IMG/VR virus record: IMGVR_UViG_3300046005_000450
Span: 1-38,202 of that record
DNA: 38,202 bases
Strand: one strand, 5' to 3'
From: a virus
Part shown: positions 30,079 through 37,229 of the stretch, one piece after another
Layout of the letters: each line of letters begins with the position of its first letter
How positions within the stretch are numbered: position 1 is the first letter of the stretch
Notes under the pieces: model-generated
What the model saw: the letters and a program-made list of their open reading frames with translations, nothing else
Databases searched by the model: none
Told to the model about the DNA's origin: nothing
Program-made: the position numbers and the translations under genes

Positions 30079-31229
30079 TTAGCGAAGATTTAAAGCAGTT
30101 TGGCACGGACAGGCAAATTGAATTTATTGACGCAATAAACAAATACGGTTCATTAAGAAAAGCCGCCGAAAGATTGCAAATCACGGCAGGTACTATTCAA
30201 AACGGTATTGACCGTGTAAAACGCAAAGCCGCCATCCGCGGTTACGCTCCCCAAAACGATATGGTTCACATAGTACCCGACCCCTTTGTGGTACGCGGTA
30301 CGTCAACACTCTATAAAGATGGCGTAGCTAAAATACAATGGGTTAAGACACGCATTGAGGACACCAAGCTACAGGAAATAATGCGTCAGTCGATTGACGC
30401 CATGAAAGAAGACATCCCACGGCTGACTGCACTACCAGCGCCACCGCTGTCTAATGACAACCTACTAAACTGCTACGTTATCACTGACTACCACCTTGGC
30501 ATGCTATCGTGGGACGAGGAGACCGGAGAGAACTGGGACGTGTCCATCGCTGAACAGCTAGTCGTTAAGTGGTTTGAGCAGGCCATCGCTCAGTCGCCTA
30601 ACGCTGACACGGCTGTGTTTGCACAGCTATCGGACTTCTTACACTTCGACGGTATGGACGCTGTAACGCCTGCGTCTAAACATCTGCTTGACGTGGACAC
30701 GCGGTTTGCTAAATTAGTCCGGTCTGCGATACGTGTATTACGCACAATAATAGACATGCTGTTAGCCAAGCACCAAAAGCTACACATTATTATGGCTGAC
30801 GCTAACCACGATCCGGTCAGTCAGATATGGCTGCGCGAGTGGTTTAGTGTGCTATACGAGAACGAGCCACGCGTTACTGTGGATAAGTCGCCTAACCCGT
30901 ACAATGCGTATGAGTTCGGTAACGTAGCGCTGTTCTTCCACCACGGCCACAAGCGTAAGGTCGCAAACGTATCAGAAGTGTTTGCAGGGCAGTTCAGGGA
31001 AATGTTCGGCAGGACTAAGTATGCCTACGCTCACATGGGACACATGCACCACTTAGATATTAAAGAAAACAACTTGATGATAGTCGAGCAGCATCGTACA
31101 CTAGCACCAGGTGATGCGTATTCTGCTAGGGGCGGTTGGCTATCAGGCCGAGATGCTAAGGTAATAAGTTATGATCGCCGCTACGGTGAAGTCAGCCGGT
31201 TAACAATTAACTCTGATATGTTGAGGTAG
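30075..31229 (+). CDS. Metallophosphoesterase with N-terminal helix-turn-helix
   Basis: 384 residues. The N-terminal part (residues 12-52) is a helix-turn-helix: GSLRKAAERLQITAGTIQNG. The C-terminal part is a calcineurin-like phosphoesterase with DYHLGM (Asp138, His140), DFLHFDGMD near 187-195, ADANHDP (Asn244, His245), HHGHKRK near 295 and GHMHH near 337-341, the five metal-binding motifs in order. It may cut a phosphodiester in DNA, RNA or a nucleotide signal. The fusion with an HTH suggests action at DNA. It follows the spanins at the end of the late operon; related HTH-phosphoesterase proteins occur in other phages without known function. Confidence 0.85.
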   Translation: MISEDLKQFGTDRQIEFIDAINKYGSLRKAAERLQITAGTIQNGIDRVKRKAAIRGYAPQNDMVHIVPDPFVVRGTSTLYKDGVAKIQWVKTRIEDTKLQEIMRQSIDAMKEDIPRLTALPAPPLSNDNLLNCYVITDYHLGMLSWDEETGENWDVSIAEQLVVKWFEQAIAQSPNADTAVFAQLSDFLHFDGMDAVTPASKHLLDVDTRFAKLVRSAIRVLRTIIDMLLAKHQKLHIIMADANHDPVSQIWLREWFSVLYENEPRVTVDKSPNPYNAYEFGNVALFFHHGHKRKVANVSEVFAGQFREMFGRTKYAYAHMGHMHHLDIKENNLMIVEQHRTLAPGDAYSARGGWLSGRDAKVISYDRRYGEVSRLTINSDMLR

Positions 31230-31231
31230 AT

Positions 31232-31405
31232 ATGGCTAAACGTACACCGGAAGAAATCTGTTACGACTTGTTAGGTCAGTCTATCGATGAAATTGAAGTG
31301 GATTACGACAACGAAATTATTGTCATCACCACTAGCATGGGTAGAATTGAATTTACTGGTGATGATTTAGCGATGTACGTCGAAACCGACAAATTTGACG
31401 GGTAA
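31232..31405 (+). CDS. Hypothetical acidic protein, 57 aa
   Basis: Starts MAKRTPEEICYDLLGQSIDE and continues with acidic beta-type sequence IEVDYDNEIIVITTSMGRIEF. The ATG lies two bases after the phosphoesterase stop with GAGG upstream, which supports translation. It is the last gene of the late operon and faces the minus-strand operon. The EIxVDYDNExIxITT pattern recalls small phage proteins that describe a short beta-sheet; function unknown. It is similar in style to the acidic protein encoded at 31932-32153. Confidence 0.75.
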   Translation: MAKRTPEEICYDLLGQSIDEIEVDYDNEIIVITTSMGRIEFTGDDLAMYVETDKFDG

Positions 31406-31424
31406 AGCTAAAAAACGACCTCAC

Positions 31425-31448
31425 CAATCGCTGTATAACAGACGATTG
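31425..31448. terminator. Hairpin between convergent operons
   Basis: CAATCG-CTG pairs with CAG-(A)-CGATTG, nine pairs with one bulged A and a 5-base loop. An A-run at 31410-31415 gives a U-run on the minus strand some bases beyond the stem. It lies at the meeting point of the late operon and the minus operon and may act as a weak terminator. Confidence 0.4.
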
Positions 31449-31524
31449 ATAAGGCGGTAATGCACTGATAGCCACGCATGTACAAAAACCTGTCAAAAAC
31501 GCAGGAAAGTAGCAAATCACGTAT

Positions 31525-31689
31525 TCAAGTATGTTCAATTCGTAATTCATGTATTTCTATCTCTATTTTTTTGTCGGACGGCAATTTTACCATAGCCGTG
31601 GTCGGGAAATGACCGCGAGATAGTATTTCGACAACACATTCACCTTTGTTCCACCATAACCATTTTGGTAATGTCATTTTTTCAGTCAT
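31525..31689 (-). CDS. Hypothetical protein, 54 aa
   Basis: Starts MTEKMTLPKWLWWNKGECVV and continues ILSRGHFPTTAMVKLPSDKK; a short beta-type protein rich in Trp and Lys. CGGAGAAT lies before the ATG, which is one base after the stop of the DUF3310 gene, so translation is well supported. It is the last gene of the minus operon. The layout WLWWNKGECxVxILxxGHFPxxxxVKLP is a pattern of small phage proteins with no known role. Confidence 0.72.
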   Translation of the reverse strand: MTEKMTLPKWLWWNKGECVVEILSRGHFPTTAMVKLPSDKKIEIEIHELRIEHT

Positions 31690-31690
31690 G

Positions 31691-31939
31691 TTATTCTCCG
31701 TATTCCATTTGTAAAAGTAGTTCGCAATAGTGCATCGCTTTTTTGATGTCGTCAGCGCCGTTCTTATTTCGGTGACGGCAGACGTACTTGATGATGTTGC
31801 CCTCTAAAAAGCTAAGTTGGTTAGCCGTGATAAACTCGATGGGTTGAATTGCCATCTCAGCGTAGTGCGACCCGCCAACTTGTTTTTGTAGCGCAGTCAC
31901 TTCTTCTTCCATGTACATCTCTGTCATTCCGTCACTCAT
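31691..31939 (-). CDS. DUF3310 protein, T7 gp1.7-related
   Basis: 82 residues with the full DUF3310 signature: KQVGGSHYAEMAIQPIEFI near residues 19-37, then EGNIIKYVCRHRNKNGADDI near 46-65, a helix that ends KKAMHYCELLLQMEYG. The family includes phage T7 gp1.7, reported as a nucleotide kinase, so a role in nucleotide metabolism is possible. The N-terminal 18 residues are variable. GGAGG lies 9 bases before the ATG. It overlaps the upstream gene by 8 bases. Confidence 0.88.
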   Translation of the reverse strand: MSDGMTEMYMEEEVTALQKQVGGSHYAEMAIQPIEFITANQLSFLEGNIIKYVCRHRNKNGADDIKKAMHYCELLLQMEYGE

Positions 31940-32153
31940 TGTTAGCTACCTCCAATACTAAGTCTTCGACGCGGATCAGCGTGTCGTCTGATAACAAATT
32001 TGATATGTCTTGCGTAGAGTCCGGCAGCTCTATTGACAGTATTTCTACGTCAACGTCGTCAGGGCTGTCGCCAGTGCCAAACCCATCTGAGTAACGGGTG
32101 ATGTTTGCGTACACATCTAGCTCGATGCCGTATAGATTGATTGTGTATATCAT
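31932..32153 (-). CDS. Hypothetical acidic protein, 73 aa
   Basis: Starts MIYTINLYGIELDVYANITR and is very acidic after residue 26 (GDSPDDVDVEILSIELPD). I prefer the ATG at 32153, coupled by ATGA to the upstream gene, over an in-frame TTG at 32171. The style, a short strand-rich start then acidic loop then EIxxIEL, is frequent in phage proteins of unknown role. DNA mimicry would fit the charge but is speculative. Confidence 0.75.
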   Translation of the reverse strand: MIYTINLYGIELDVYANITRYSDGFGTGDSPDDVDVEILSIELPDSTQDISNLLSDDTLIRVEDLVLEVANNE

Positions 32154-32284
32154 TTTGTCACCCACATCCAAACCCTAGTCCAAAAGCCGACTGGTCTATA
32201 TTCTTCTATGGGTAGCCAAGGTGTTGCGTCTACGTTAGTAAACTTGTAATTTTGCCTATCCCAAACTTCACGATAGTTGTTCAT
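32150..32284 (-). CDS. Hypothetical Trp-rich protein, 44 aa
   Basis: Starts MNNYREVWDRQNYKFTNVD and ends VGFWTRVWMWVTK, with six Trp. Both ends are coupled: its ATG overlaps the stop of the upstream gene and its TGA overlaps the next ATG, which strongly suggests it is translated despite its size. No signal peptide; the end is amphipathic and might touch a membrane. Function unknown. Confidence 0.7.
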   Translation of the reverse strand: MNNYREVWDRQNYKFTNVDATPWLPIEEYRPVGFWTRVWMWVTK

Positions 32285-32475
32285 GGTTTTATTGCCTCCT
32301 TAATTATTTCCACACGCTCACGCGCAGCGCGTAAGATGGTGTAGCGTTGATGTAATCGTTGTAACATTGAAATACGGCGCTCGGTCTGTCGCTCATGGTT
32401 TAGCAACGCCAGCACTTCTTCCTCTGTCTTGTCGTTAATGATAGCGTTCAGTGAACGCCAGTTTAGTCTTTCCAT
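32281..32475 (-). CDS. Hypothetical basic helical protein, 64 aa
   Basis: Starts MERLNWRSLNAIINDKTEEE and runs through EEVLALLNHERQTERRISML and a helix rich in Arg (RLHQRYTILRAARERVEIIK). GGAG lies before the ATG at 32475, which I prefer to longer alternatives. The LNAIxNDKTEEEVLALLxxE pattern is typical of a small helical phage family; possibly nucleic-acid binding by charge. It is coupled by ATGA to the next gene. Confidence 0.75.
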   Translation of the reverse strand: MERLNWRSLNAIINDKTEEEVLALLNHERQTERRISMLQRLHQRYTILRAARERVEIIKEAIKP

Positions 32476-32476
32476 C

Positions 32477-32716
32477 CTACTCTCCTTTGTAATGCAGGCC
32501 ATCGTTACCGTTGGCTGCGATAATGTCAATTCTTTGTTCGTCCCAGTTAAGCGGACAACCTGTAAATGCACACTCTTTTGTTGAGGCCAACCCCTTACCG
32601 CAGATGTTGCAGATAGGGTCTTTGTTCCTAAAGATTAAGTCAAAGTTATCCTCAAACTGTTTACTGTTTACACGGCTCTGTATCAAGTCGCCTGTGATGT
32701 CGTTATGTGCCGCCAT
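32477..32716 (-). CDS. Zinc-finger-like protein, 79 aa
   Basis: Starts MAAHNDITGDLIQSRVNSKQ and has four Cys in CNICGK and CAFTGCP near residues 36-54, a likely zinc-binding knuckle. AAGGAG lies 7 bases before the chosen ATG at 32716; an upstream in-frame start would place the ribosome site inside the gene. It is the first gene of a sub-block of the minus operon with a possible own promoter. It may bind nucleic acid or protein; no family name. Confidence 0.75.
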   Translation of the reverse strand: MAAHNDITGDLIQSRVNSKQFEDNFDLIFRNKDPICNICGKGLASTKECAFTGCPLNWDEQRIDIIAANGNDGLHYKGE

Positions 32717-32737
32717 CTTGTTTCTCCTTATGTACAT

Positions 32738-32767
32738 TGTTAACTATGGTTTACACAAATAGGTCAA
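32738..32767 (-). promoter_or_regulatory. Possible minus-strand promoter
   Basis: Read on the minus strand: TTGACC (32767-32762), 18-base spacer, TTAACA (32743-32738). It matches the consensus only partly but lies 20-50 bases before the zinc-finger gene in the one larger gap of the minus operon (32717-32884), so an internal promoter is plausible. Confidence 0.35.
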
Positions 32768-32884
32768 AACTAAACTAAAAGTGTAGACTTACGCTTAAAA
32801 TTAAACTCAAACATCCGCAGACAATGTGCATCGCTTCCTCTGAAACCCGTATACAGACCGGATTAGACCGAAAAAAGTGATATA

Positions 32885-33103
32885 TCAAACAGTCTTACCA
32901 ATGTATGTTGCCTTACTGTCTTTAAATTGCAAAGTCACAGCACACTCCTGGCCTTTGTTTCTATTGATTAGCTTGTATAGCCCAAATCCAATGGAAAACA
33001 AACACAGGATCAGCAATACCGATATAACAACCATTGCACGGTCTACGCTTCTATCACCGCAGTCACACTTGCGGCCTTGATTACAATCTTGATTACATGG
33101 CAT
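32885..33103 (-). CDS. Small Cys-rich membrane protein, 72 aa
   Basis: The N-terminus MPCNQDCNQGRKCDCGDRS contains four Cys in the first 15 residues, followed by one membrane segment near residues 24-43 (MVVISVLLILCLFSIGFGLY) and a basic, then mixed tail. The Cys cluster might bind metal on one side of the membrane. GGGGAG lies 7 bases before the ATG, which overlaps the end of the upstream gene. Not recognised; possible role at the host membrane. Confidence 0.72.
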   Translation of the reverse strand: MPCNQDCNQGRKCDCGDRSVDRAMVVISVLLILCLFSIGFGLYKLINRNKGQECAVTLQFKDSKATYIGKTV

Positions 33104-33284
33104 ATTTTTTCTCCCCTATTTCAACTATAGTAAACTTCTTTTTAGAATACCTTTCGGCAGCCTTACGAGACATAAACACAGGCAACACACCAATCATGCC
33201 ACTGGCAAACTTTAACTCTACCGGAGTAGGGGCGCCAAGCATTTTAAGGTTAGCTTCATGTTGTACAGCCATTACTATGAACAT
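33093..33284 (-). CDS. Hypothetical protein, 63 aa
   Basis: Starts MFIVMAVQHEANLKMLGAPT and ends SKKKFTIVEIGEKKYAM. The part GMIGVLPVFMSRKAAERYS suggests a small alpha/beta protein. GGAGG lies about 10 bases before the ATG at 33284; an in-frame ATG at 33272 is possible. It overlaps both neighbours. Small proteins with RKAAERYxxxxFxIVEI ends are frequent in phages; function not known. Confidence 0.7.
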   Translation of the reverse strand: MFIVMAVQHEANLKMLGAPTPVELKFASGMIGVLPVFMSRKAAERYSKKKFTIVEIGEKKYAM

Positions 33285-33460
33285 GTGTTTTTATCCTCCT
33301 CAACAGCGCGTTCTAAATCAACCAACAACCTGTCCCAAATGGTTTGTTTAAAGTCGTCGGGGTATTCATTCCAAGCCTTAAAGTATTCGGCGTCCGGACG
33401 AAAACCATAAGCATCTTTATAAAGGTCAGACAATATGTCCGTGTCAAATGTGTATTTCAT
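33275..33460 (-). CDS. Hypothetical acidic protein, 61 aa
   Basis: Starts MKYTFDTDILSDLYKDAYGF and goes on RPDAEYFKAWNEYPDDFKQT; an acidic helical protein ending VEEDKNTCS. The SDLYKDAYGxRP segment is well known in short phage proteins of unknown function. The ATG overlaps the helicase stop (ATGA) and has GAGGAA upstream, so it is coupled to the helicase gene. No activity is assigned. Confidence 0.78.
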   Translation of the reverse strand: MKYTFDTDILSDLYKDAYGFRPDAEYFKAWNEYPDDFKQTIWDRLLVDLERAVEEDKNTCS

Positions 33461-34758
33461 TTTAATTCCTCCATTGCAACATCAGAAATAGCCCGCTTGT
33501 CATGCAAGGCCGCCCAAATACGTTCGTCTACTGTCTTATTAGCCAACAATATGTAGCACCACACATCATGCGCTTGGCCACTACGATGCAGACGGCCTAT
33601 GGTTTGTTCGTACAGCTCTAAACTCCACGGCAGTGAGAAGAACACAATCTTACAGCCACCGTGTTGTAAGTTCAGGCCGTGGCCTGCTGACTTAGGGTGT
33701 ATTAGTAACAGCTCAATCTCACCGTTATTCCAACGCTTAATAGCGTCAGGCTCGTCTATCGTCACGGCCTTAGGAAAGCGCTGCTTTAGCTTTTTAAGTT
33801 CTGCCTGGAAGTTATACACCACGATAGTGTTGTCGTGTTGGTTCTCGTCCAGTAAGTCTTCTAGCATGTCAAACTTGTGAAAGCTCAACCATTTAGTCTC
33901 AGAGCTGTCTTCGGTGTCGTAGATAAAGCCTGACGCTAACTGCTGTAGTTTAGACGTCAACACAGCAGCGTTAACGGCAGTCAATGTTTTGCCGTCCAGC
34001 TCCATCACAAACGTCTTCTTAAAGTGTTCGTACTCTTGTCGGTTGGGCAACTCGCACCGCACTTCTACCGTGTGACATGGCGGTAGCTTGTCGCTGTATT
34101 CGCCAGCCTCAAGCACATACGTAGCAGGCTTAATAATCTGCATCACGGTCTTAAGTGCATCAGGGCGTGGCTTCCAGTCATTAAAGTCTTTGTTCATTAG
34201 CACAAAGTGTTGCTGTAAGAACGCGCCTTTGCTACGGCCTAACAAGGTCTGATCGACTATCTTGCACTGGCCAAACACGTCTTCTAAGCCGTTGCTGGTG
34301 AACGATCCGGTCAAGCCCCAGCGTATTGTAATCTTGTCCATCAGCTTGGCGATGGCCTTAAAGCGTTTGCCAGTAGGATTTTTAAGCCTAGTCAGCTCGT
34401 CAAACACCACGGCATCAAAGCCCTTTAATGTTTCTAACGATTGCAGGCTGTCGTAGTTCGTCACCACTACATTAGCGTCGGTTTTGAACGCATCCTGGCG
34501 TTGCTTTTGTGTGCCTACTGCCACAACAAGGGTCAGGCGTGGCGCCCACTTAGGCTGCTCAACGGGCCACACGTCAGTGCAGACACGCTTAGGCGCAACC
34601 ACTAGGAAGCGCTTAACAAGCCCCGCCTCGATAGCGTCCTGCATTGCAGTAAGCGTGATGGCCGTCTTACCCGCGCCCACAGGCGCAAGTATCATGGCAC
34701 GGTCATGCTCGTATATAAAGTCAGCCGCGACTTCTTGGTAGGGTCTAAGTTTTAGCAT
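33457..34758 (-). CDS. SNF2-like superfamily 2 helicase
   Basis: 433 residues, a compact SNF2/DEAD-type DNA-dependent ATPase. Motif I is APVGAGKTAI near residues 25-34, motif II VVFDELTRLKN near 117-127 (DELT in place of DEAH), motif III-like WGLTGSFTSNGLED follows, and motifs V and VI are IHPKSAGHGLNLQHG and QTIGRLHRSGQ (385-395). It probably remodels or unwinds DNA-protein complexes in replication or recombination. It overlaps the methyltransferase stop by 14 bases and is coupled to the next gene by ATGA. This helicase with a VRR-NUC and a methyltransferase is a common phage gene set. Confidence 0.92.
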   Translation of the reverse strand: MLKLRPYQEVAADFIYEHDRAMILAPVGAGKTAITLTAMQDAIEAGLVKRFLVVAPKRVCTDVWPVEQPKWAPRLTLVVAVGTQKQRQDAFKTDANVVVTNYDSLQSLETLKGFDAVVFDELTRLKNPTGKRFKAIAKLMDKITIRWGLTGSFTSNGLEDVFGQCKIVDQTLLGRSKGAFLQQHFVLMNKDFNDWKPRPDALKTVMQIIKPATYVLEAGEYSDKLPPCHTVEVRCELPNRQEYEHFKKTFVMELDGKTLTAVNAAVLTSKLQQLASGFIYDTEDSSETKWLSFHKFDMLEDLLDENQHDNTIVVYNFQAELKKLKQRFPKAVTIDEPDAIKRWNNGEIELLLIHPKSAGHGLNLQHGGCKIVFFSLPWSLELYEQTIGRLHRSGQAHDVWCYILLANKTVDERIWAALHDKRAISDVAMEELK

Positions 34759-35734
34759 ACGCGTTAATTCTTTGTCCTATCCATTTCATTACAGGTACGG
34801 CCATTGAATTACCTAATGCTTTATACCTACTGCCATCAGGTGTTTTTTCTTTAATGTTAGTGTAGTTATCCGGAAAGCCTTGCAAGCGTTCGCACTCGAT
34901 TGGCGTCAATCTACGCACCCGCATAGAATCGCTGGCAATAGGCACGTTGCCTCCGCCTGTACCCCATCGACTTGTCACTGTCTGACATGTCTCGCCCATT
35001 TCTTTTACACGCGAATCAGCAGGGTGTGTCTCGTATACCGTAATTAAATCAGTAGCGTCTTTGTAATCCCTAGCCTTCATTGTGCTGGCGGTTCCGTCTG
35101 TGCTGTATTCACCGAATGCAACAAGGCGGTTAGTAGTAGTTCCGGCAGTGGTTTCCCGCGCTTCTCTGCTCGGCGGATTATCCCGGCGCATGCAGTCGGA
35201 CTCAAATAAAACTTCGGCGGCAGGTCGCCAGTCTCCAAGGTATCCGACAACAAACACACGTCTGCGTCTTTGGGCCACTCCGAAGTATTGAGCGTCAAAC
35301 ACTCGGTAGGCGAACCCATACCCGAGTTCAGCCAACGCCCCGAGGAAGGAGCCAAAATCCCGTCCACCATTTGAACTGAGGACACCTGGTACGTTTTCCC
35401 ACACAAACCATTTGGGTTTATAGTGGTCAAGTAGTCCGCAATAGACGAGGGCAAGGTTGCCTCGAGGGTCGTCAAGTCCTTTTCTAAGTCCTGCGACTGA
35501 GAAGGCTTGGCAGGGTGTTCCGCCAACGAGAAGGTCGATTGATTCATTTATATTCCATTCCTTATATTTAGTCATGTCACCATAGTTAGTGACGTTAGGG
35601 TAATGATGTGCTAATACCTCGCTAGGGTATTTTTCTACTTCTGAAAATCCAACGGGCTTCCACCCCATGTCGTGCCATGCTACGGTTGCTGCTTCAATGC
35701 CACTACATACGCTTAAATAATTTAGCCCAGTCAT
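34745..35734 (-). CDS. DNA (cytosine-5) methyltransferase
   Basis: 329 residues with the ordered C5-methylase motifs: motif I YLSVCSGIEAA near 6-16, motif IV GGTPCQAFSVAG with catalytic Cys75, motif VI WENVPG near 112-117, motif VIII QRRRRVFVVG near 155-164, a target recognition region near 180-270, and motif IX/X RRLTPIECERLQGFPDNYT, then KALGNSMAVPV. It transfers a methyl group from SAM to C5 of cytosine in a specific site, likely to protect phage DNA from host restriction. It overlaps the VRR-NUC gene by 32 bases and the helicase by 14. A second reading frame inside it (35077-35547) is also noteworthy. Confidence 0.95.
   Translation of the reverse strand: MTGLNYLSVCSGIEAATVAWHDMGWKPVGFSEVEKYPSEVLAHHYPNVTNYGDMTKYKEWNINESIDLLVGGTPCQAFSVAGLRKGLDDPRGNLALVYCGLLDHYKPKWFVWENVPGVLSSNGGRDFGSFLGALAELGYGFAYRVFDAQYFGVAQRRRRVFVVGYLGDWRPAAEVLFESDCMRRDNPPSREARETTAGTTTNRLVAFGEYSTDGTASTMKARDYKDATDLITVYETHPADSRVKEMGETCQTVTSRWGTGGGNVPIASDSMRVRRLTPIECERLQGFPDNYTNIKEKTPDGSRYKALGNSMAVPVMKWIGQRINAYAKT
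35077..35547 (-). CDS. Overprinted frame inside the methyltransferase gene, 156 aa
   Basis: An open frame of 157 codons, shifted by one base relative to the methyltransferase and fully inside it. Its product contains FYLSPTACAGIIRRAEKRGK near residues 113-132, then PLPELLLTALL. I recognise this block as recurring in proteins listed for many phages, where it overlaps the same methylase region. An AAGGA and a GGA lie 8-15 bases before the ATG at 35547. It is either a truly translated overlapping gene or a reflection of strong conservation of the methylase codons. I list it as possible. Confidence 0.4.
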   Translation of the reverse strand: MNQSTFSLAEHPAKPSQSQDLEKDLTTLEATLPSSIADYLTTINPNGLCGKTYQVSSVQMVDGILAPSSGRWLNSGMGSPTECLTLNTSEWPKDADVCLLSDTLETGDLPPKFYLSPTACAGIIRRAEKRGKPLPELLLTALLHSVNTAQTEPPAQ

Positions 35735-35984
35735 CTATATCTTCCTTATTCCATAAACATGCGTACTTCTGATTAAGGCGTGTAACCTCTATTGCAAATA
35801 CTTTTTGCAATTCGGACAACTTACCGCCATCTGTTTTTATTTCCACAAACCATGTGTCACCGTTAGGCAGACACGCTATTCGATCCGCTACACCCCGGTG
35901 CGCTGGGCTTGTGAACTTGTAGCTCTTACCGCCTAACTGCTCTACTACTTTCTTAAAATAGGCTTCAACTTGTTTTTCTAACAT
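35703..35984 (-). CDS. VRR-NUC domain nuclease
   Basis: 93 residues, the size of single-domain phage VRR-NUC proteins. The domain runs from MLEKQVEAYFKKVVEQLGG to the end with AHRGVADRIACLPNGDTWFVEIKTDGG: the Asp of GVADR and the Glu-x-Lys of VEIK are the expected metal-binding nuclease residues. It likely cuts branched DNA, working with the SNF2-like helicase encoded two genes downstream. I chose the ATG at 35984 (GGGAGA 5 bases upstream) over longer in-frame starts. It is the first gene behind the divergent minus promoter. Confidence 0.9.
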   Translation of the reverse strand: MLEKQVEAYFKKVVEQLGGKSYKFTSPAHRGVADRIACLPNGDTWFVEIKTDGGKLSELQKVFAIEVTRLNQKYACLWNKEDIDDWAKLFKRM

Positions 35985-36008
35985 GCTTATCTCCCGTTGA
36001 TGATTTAA

Positions 36009-36038
36009 ATAATAACACAATAAAAAATATATTGACAA
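36009..36038 (-). promoter_or_regulatory. Minus-strand promoter of the divergent pair
   Basis: Read on the minus strand: TTGTCA (36038-36033), 18-base spacer, TATTAT (36014-36009). The expected start near 36002 leads into the VRR-NUC gene. Its -35 box shares five bases with the -35 box of the + strand promoter. Confidence 0.62.
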
Positions 36039-36061
36039 CATTTATTTTTAATTGCTATACT
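36032..36061 (+). promoter_or_regulatory. Strong + strand promoter of the replication operon
   Basis: TTGACA (36032-36037), 18-base spacer, TATACT (36056-36061), in an AT-rich stretch. The -35 box is perfect and the -10 box matches 5 of 6. It precedes the DUF2800 gene and can drive the replication genes through the circular join. Confidence 0.8.
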
Positions 36062-36093
36062 GCAATCTCAATAGGTAATCTAAAGGACAGTAA

Positions 36094-37218
36094 ATGAAAC
36101 ATTCATCCGTAGTCGGCGGCTCAACCGCCAAACGTGTTATCTCATGCCCTGGCTCTGTGGCGCTATGCGACAAGATGCCACCACGCCCTTCCAGTAAATA
36201 CGCCGATGTAGGCACGTTGCTACATAATGTGATTGCAGACGTATTAGACAAAGGCTTTGCCCCTGAGCATTACCTTGGCACCACGTACGAAGACCAAGTG
36301 CTAACACAAGAACTAATAGACGATAAGATTAAGCCTGCCTTGGCTGCGCTTGATGCAATCGACCCTGACAAACAAATGGAATACGCAGTAGAGACACGCG
36401 TAGGCTTTGGTGACTTCCTGCCTGACGTGTTCGGATCGACTGACTTTCTAGGTCGCATCGGTGACACTGCCTATGTATTAGACTGGAAGTTTGGCGATGG
36501 CGTAACCGTTGAGGTAGAAGAAAACCCACAGCTTATGTTCTACGCGGCAGCGGCCATGCGAACTAAAGAGGTGGCATGGGTGTTTGAAGGCGTCACTAAT
36601 ATAGAGATGGTTATTGTACAACCGCCTGCCGTTAAACGCTGGACGACAAACGCGGCGCGTATAAGAAAATTCGAGCAGGACTTAGTGGCTGCTGTGCGCC
36701 TAGCTGAGTCACCTGATGCTAAGTTAAACGTGGGTGAGCATTGCCGTTGGTGTGCGGCCAAGCCTATCTGCCCTCAGATGACGGGCGCTGTTGACCGTGC
36801 GCTGCACACAAAACTTGACGCGTTGCCTGTCGAACAAATCGGTGTATACTTACACAATGCTGACATATTAGAGCAGTGGATTACCGATCTACGTGCGCTG
36901 GCATTTCAACTACTGGAGACAGGCAAACCTGTGCCAGGCTTTAAACTAGTCGCTAAACGCGCTACAAGACAATGGGTTAATGAGGATGACGCTAAGGCTG
37001 CACTCCTCAAAGACCTGAAAGAATCTGAGATAGTGGAGACAGCTTTAATCTCTCCGGCCAAGGCTGAGAAGGTGCTTAAAAAACACGGCCTCACGCTACC
37101 GGAGGGTACAGTCGTCGCCATTAGTTCAGGTAGTACGCTGGCAAACGAGGATGACCCTCGCCCAGCTTTGTTGCAAATTGGACAGCAATTGACCGCTGCC
37201 CTTAGTAAAATAATCTAA
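36094..37218 (+). CDS. DUF2800 / RecB-Cas4-like nuclease
   Basis: 374 residues of the DUF2800 family, PD-(D/E)xK nuclease superfamily. The N-terminus has a GGSTAKRVISCPGSVALCDK segment; the active site is seen in FGSTDFLGRI and YVLDWKFGDG (Asp-x-Lys) near residues 110-135, then NPQLMFYAAAAM. Later Cys residues in EHCRWCAAKPICPQ, with the early Cys, could hold an iron-sulphur cluster as in Cas4 and AddB-like nucleases. It is the first gene of the early + operon and likely processes DNA ends in replication or recombination. AAAGGACAG lies before the ATG. Confidence 0.88.
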   Translation: MKHSSVVGGSTAKRVISCPGSVALCDKMPPRPSSKYADVGTLLHNVIADVLDKGFAPEHYLGTTYEDQVLTQELIDDKIKPALAALDAIDPDKQMEYAVETRVGFGDFLPDVFGSTDFLGRIGDTAYVLDWKFGDGVTVEVEENPQLMFYAAAAMRTKEVAWVFEGVTNIEMVIVQPPAVKRWTTNAARIRKFEQDLVAAVRLAESPDAKLNVGEHCRWCAAKPICPQMTGAVDRALHTKLDALPVEQIGVYLHNADILEQWITDLRALAFQLLETGKPVPGFKLVAKRATRQWVNEDDAKAALLKDLKESEIVETALISPAKAEKVLKKHGLTLPEGTVVAISSGSTLANEDDPRPALLQIGQQLTAALSKII

Positions 37219-37229
37219 AGGAAATTAAT

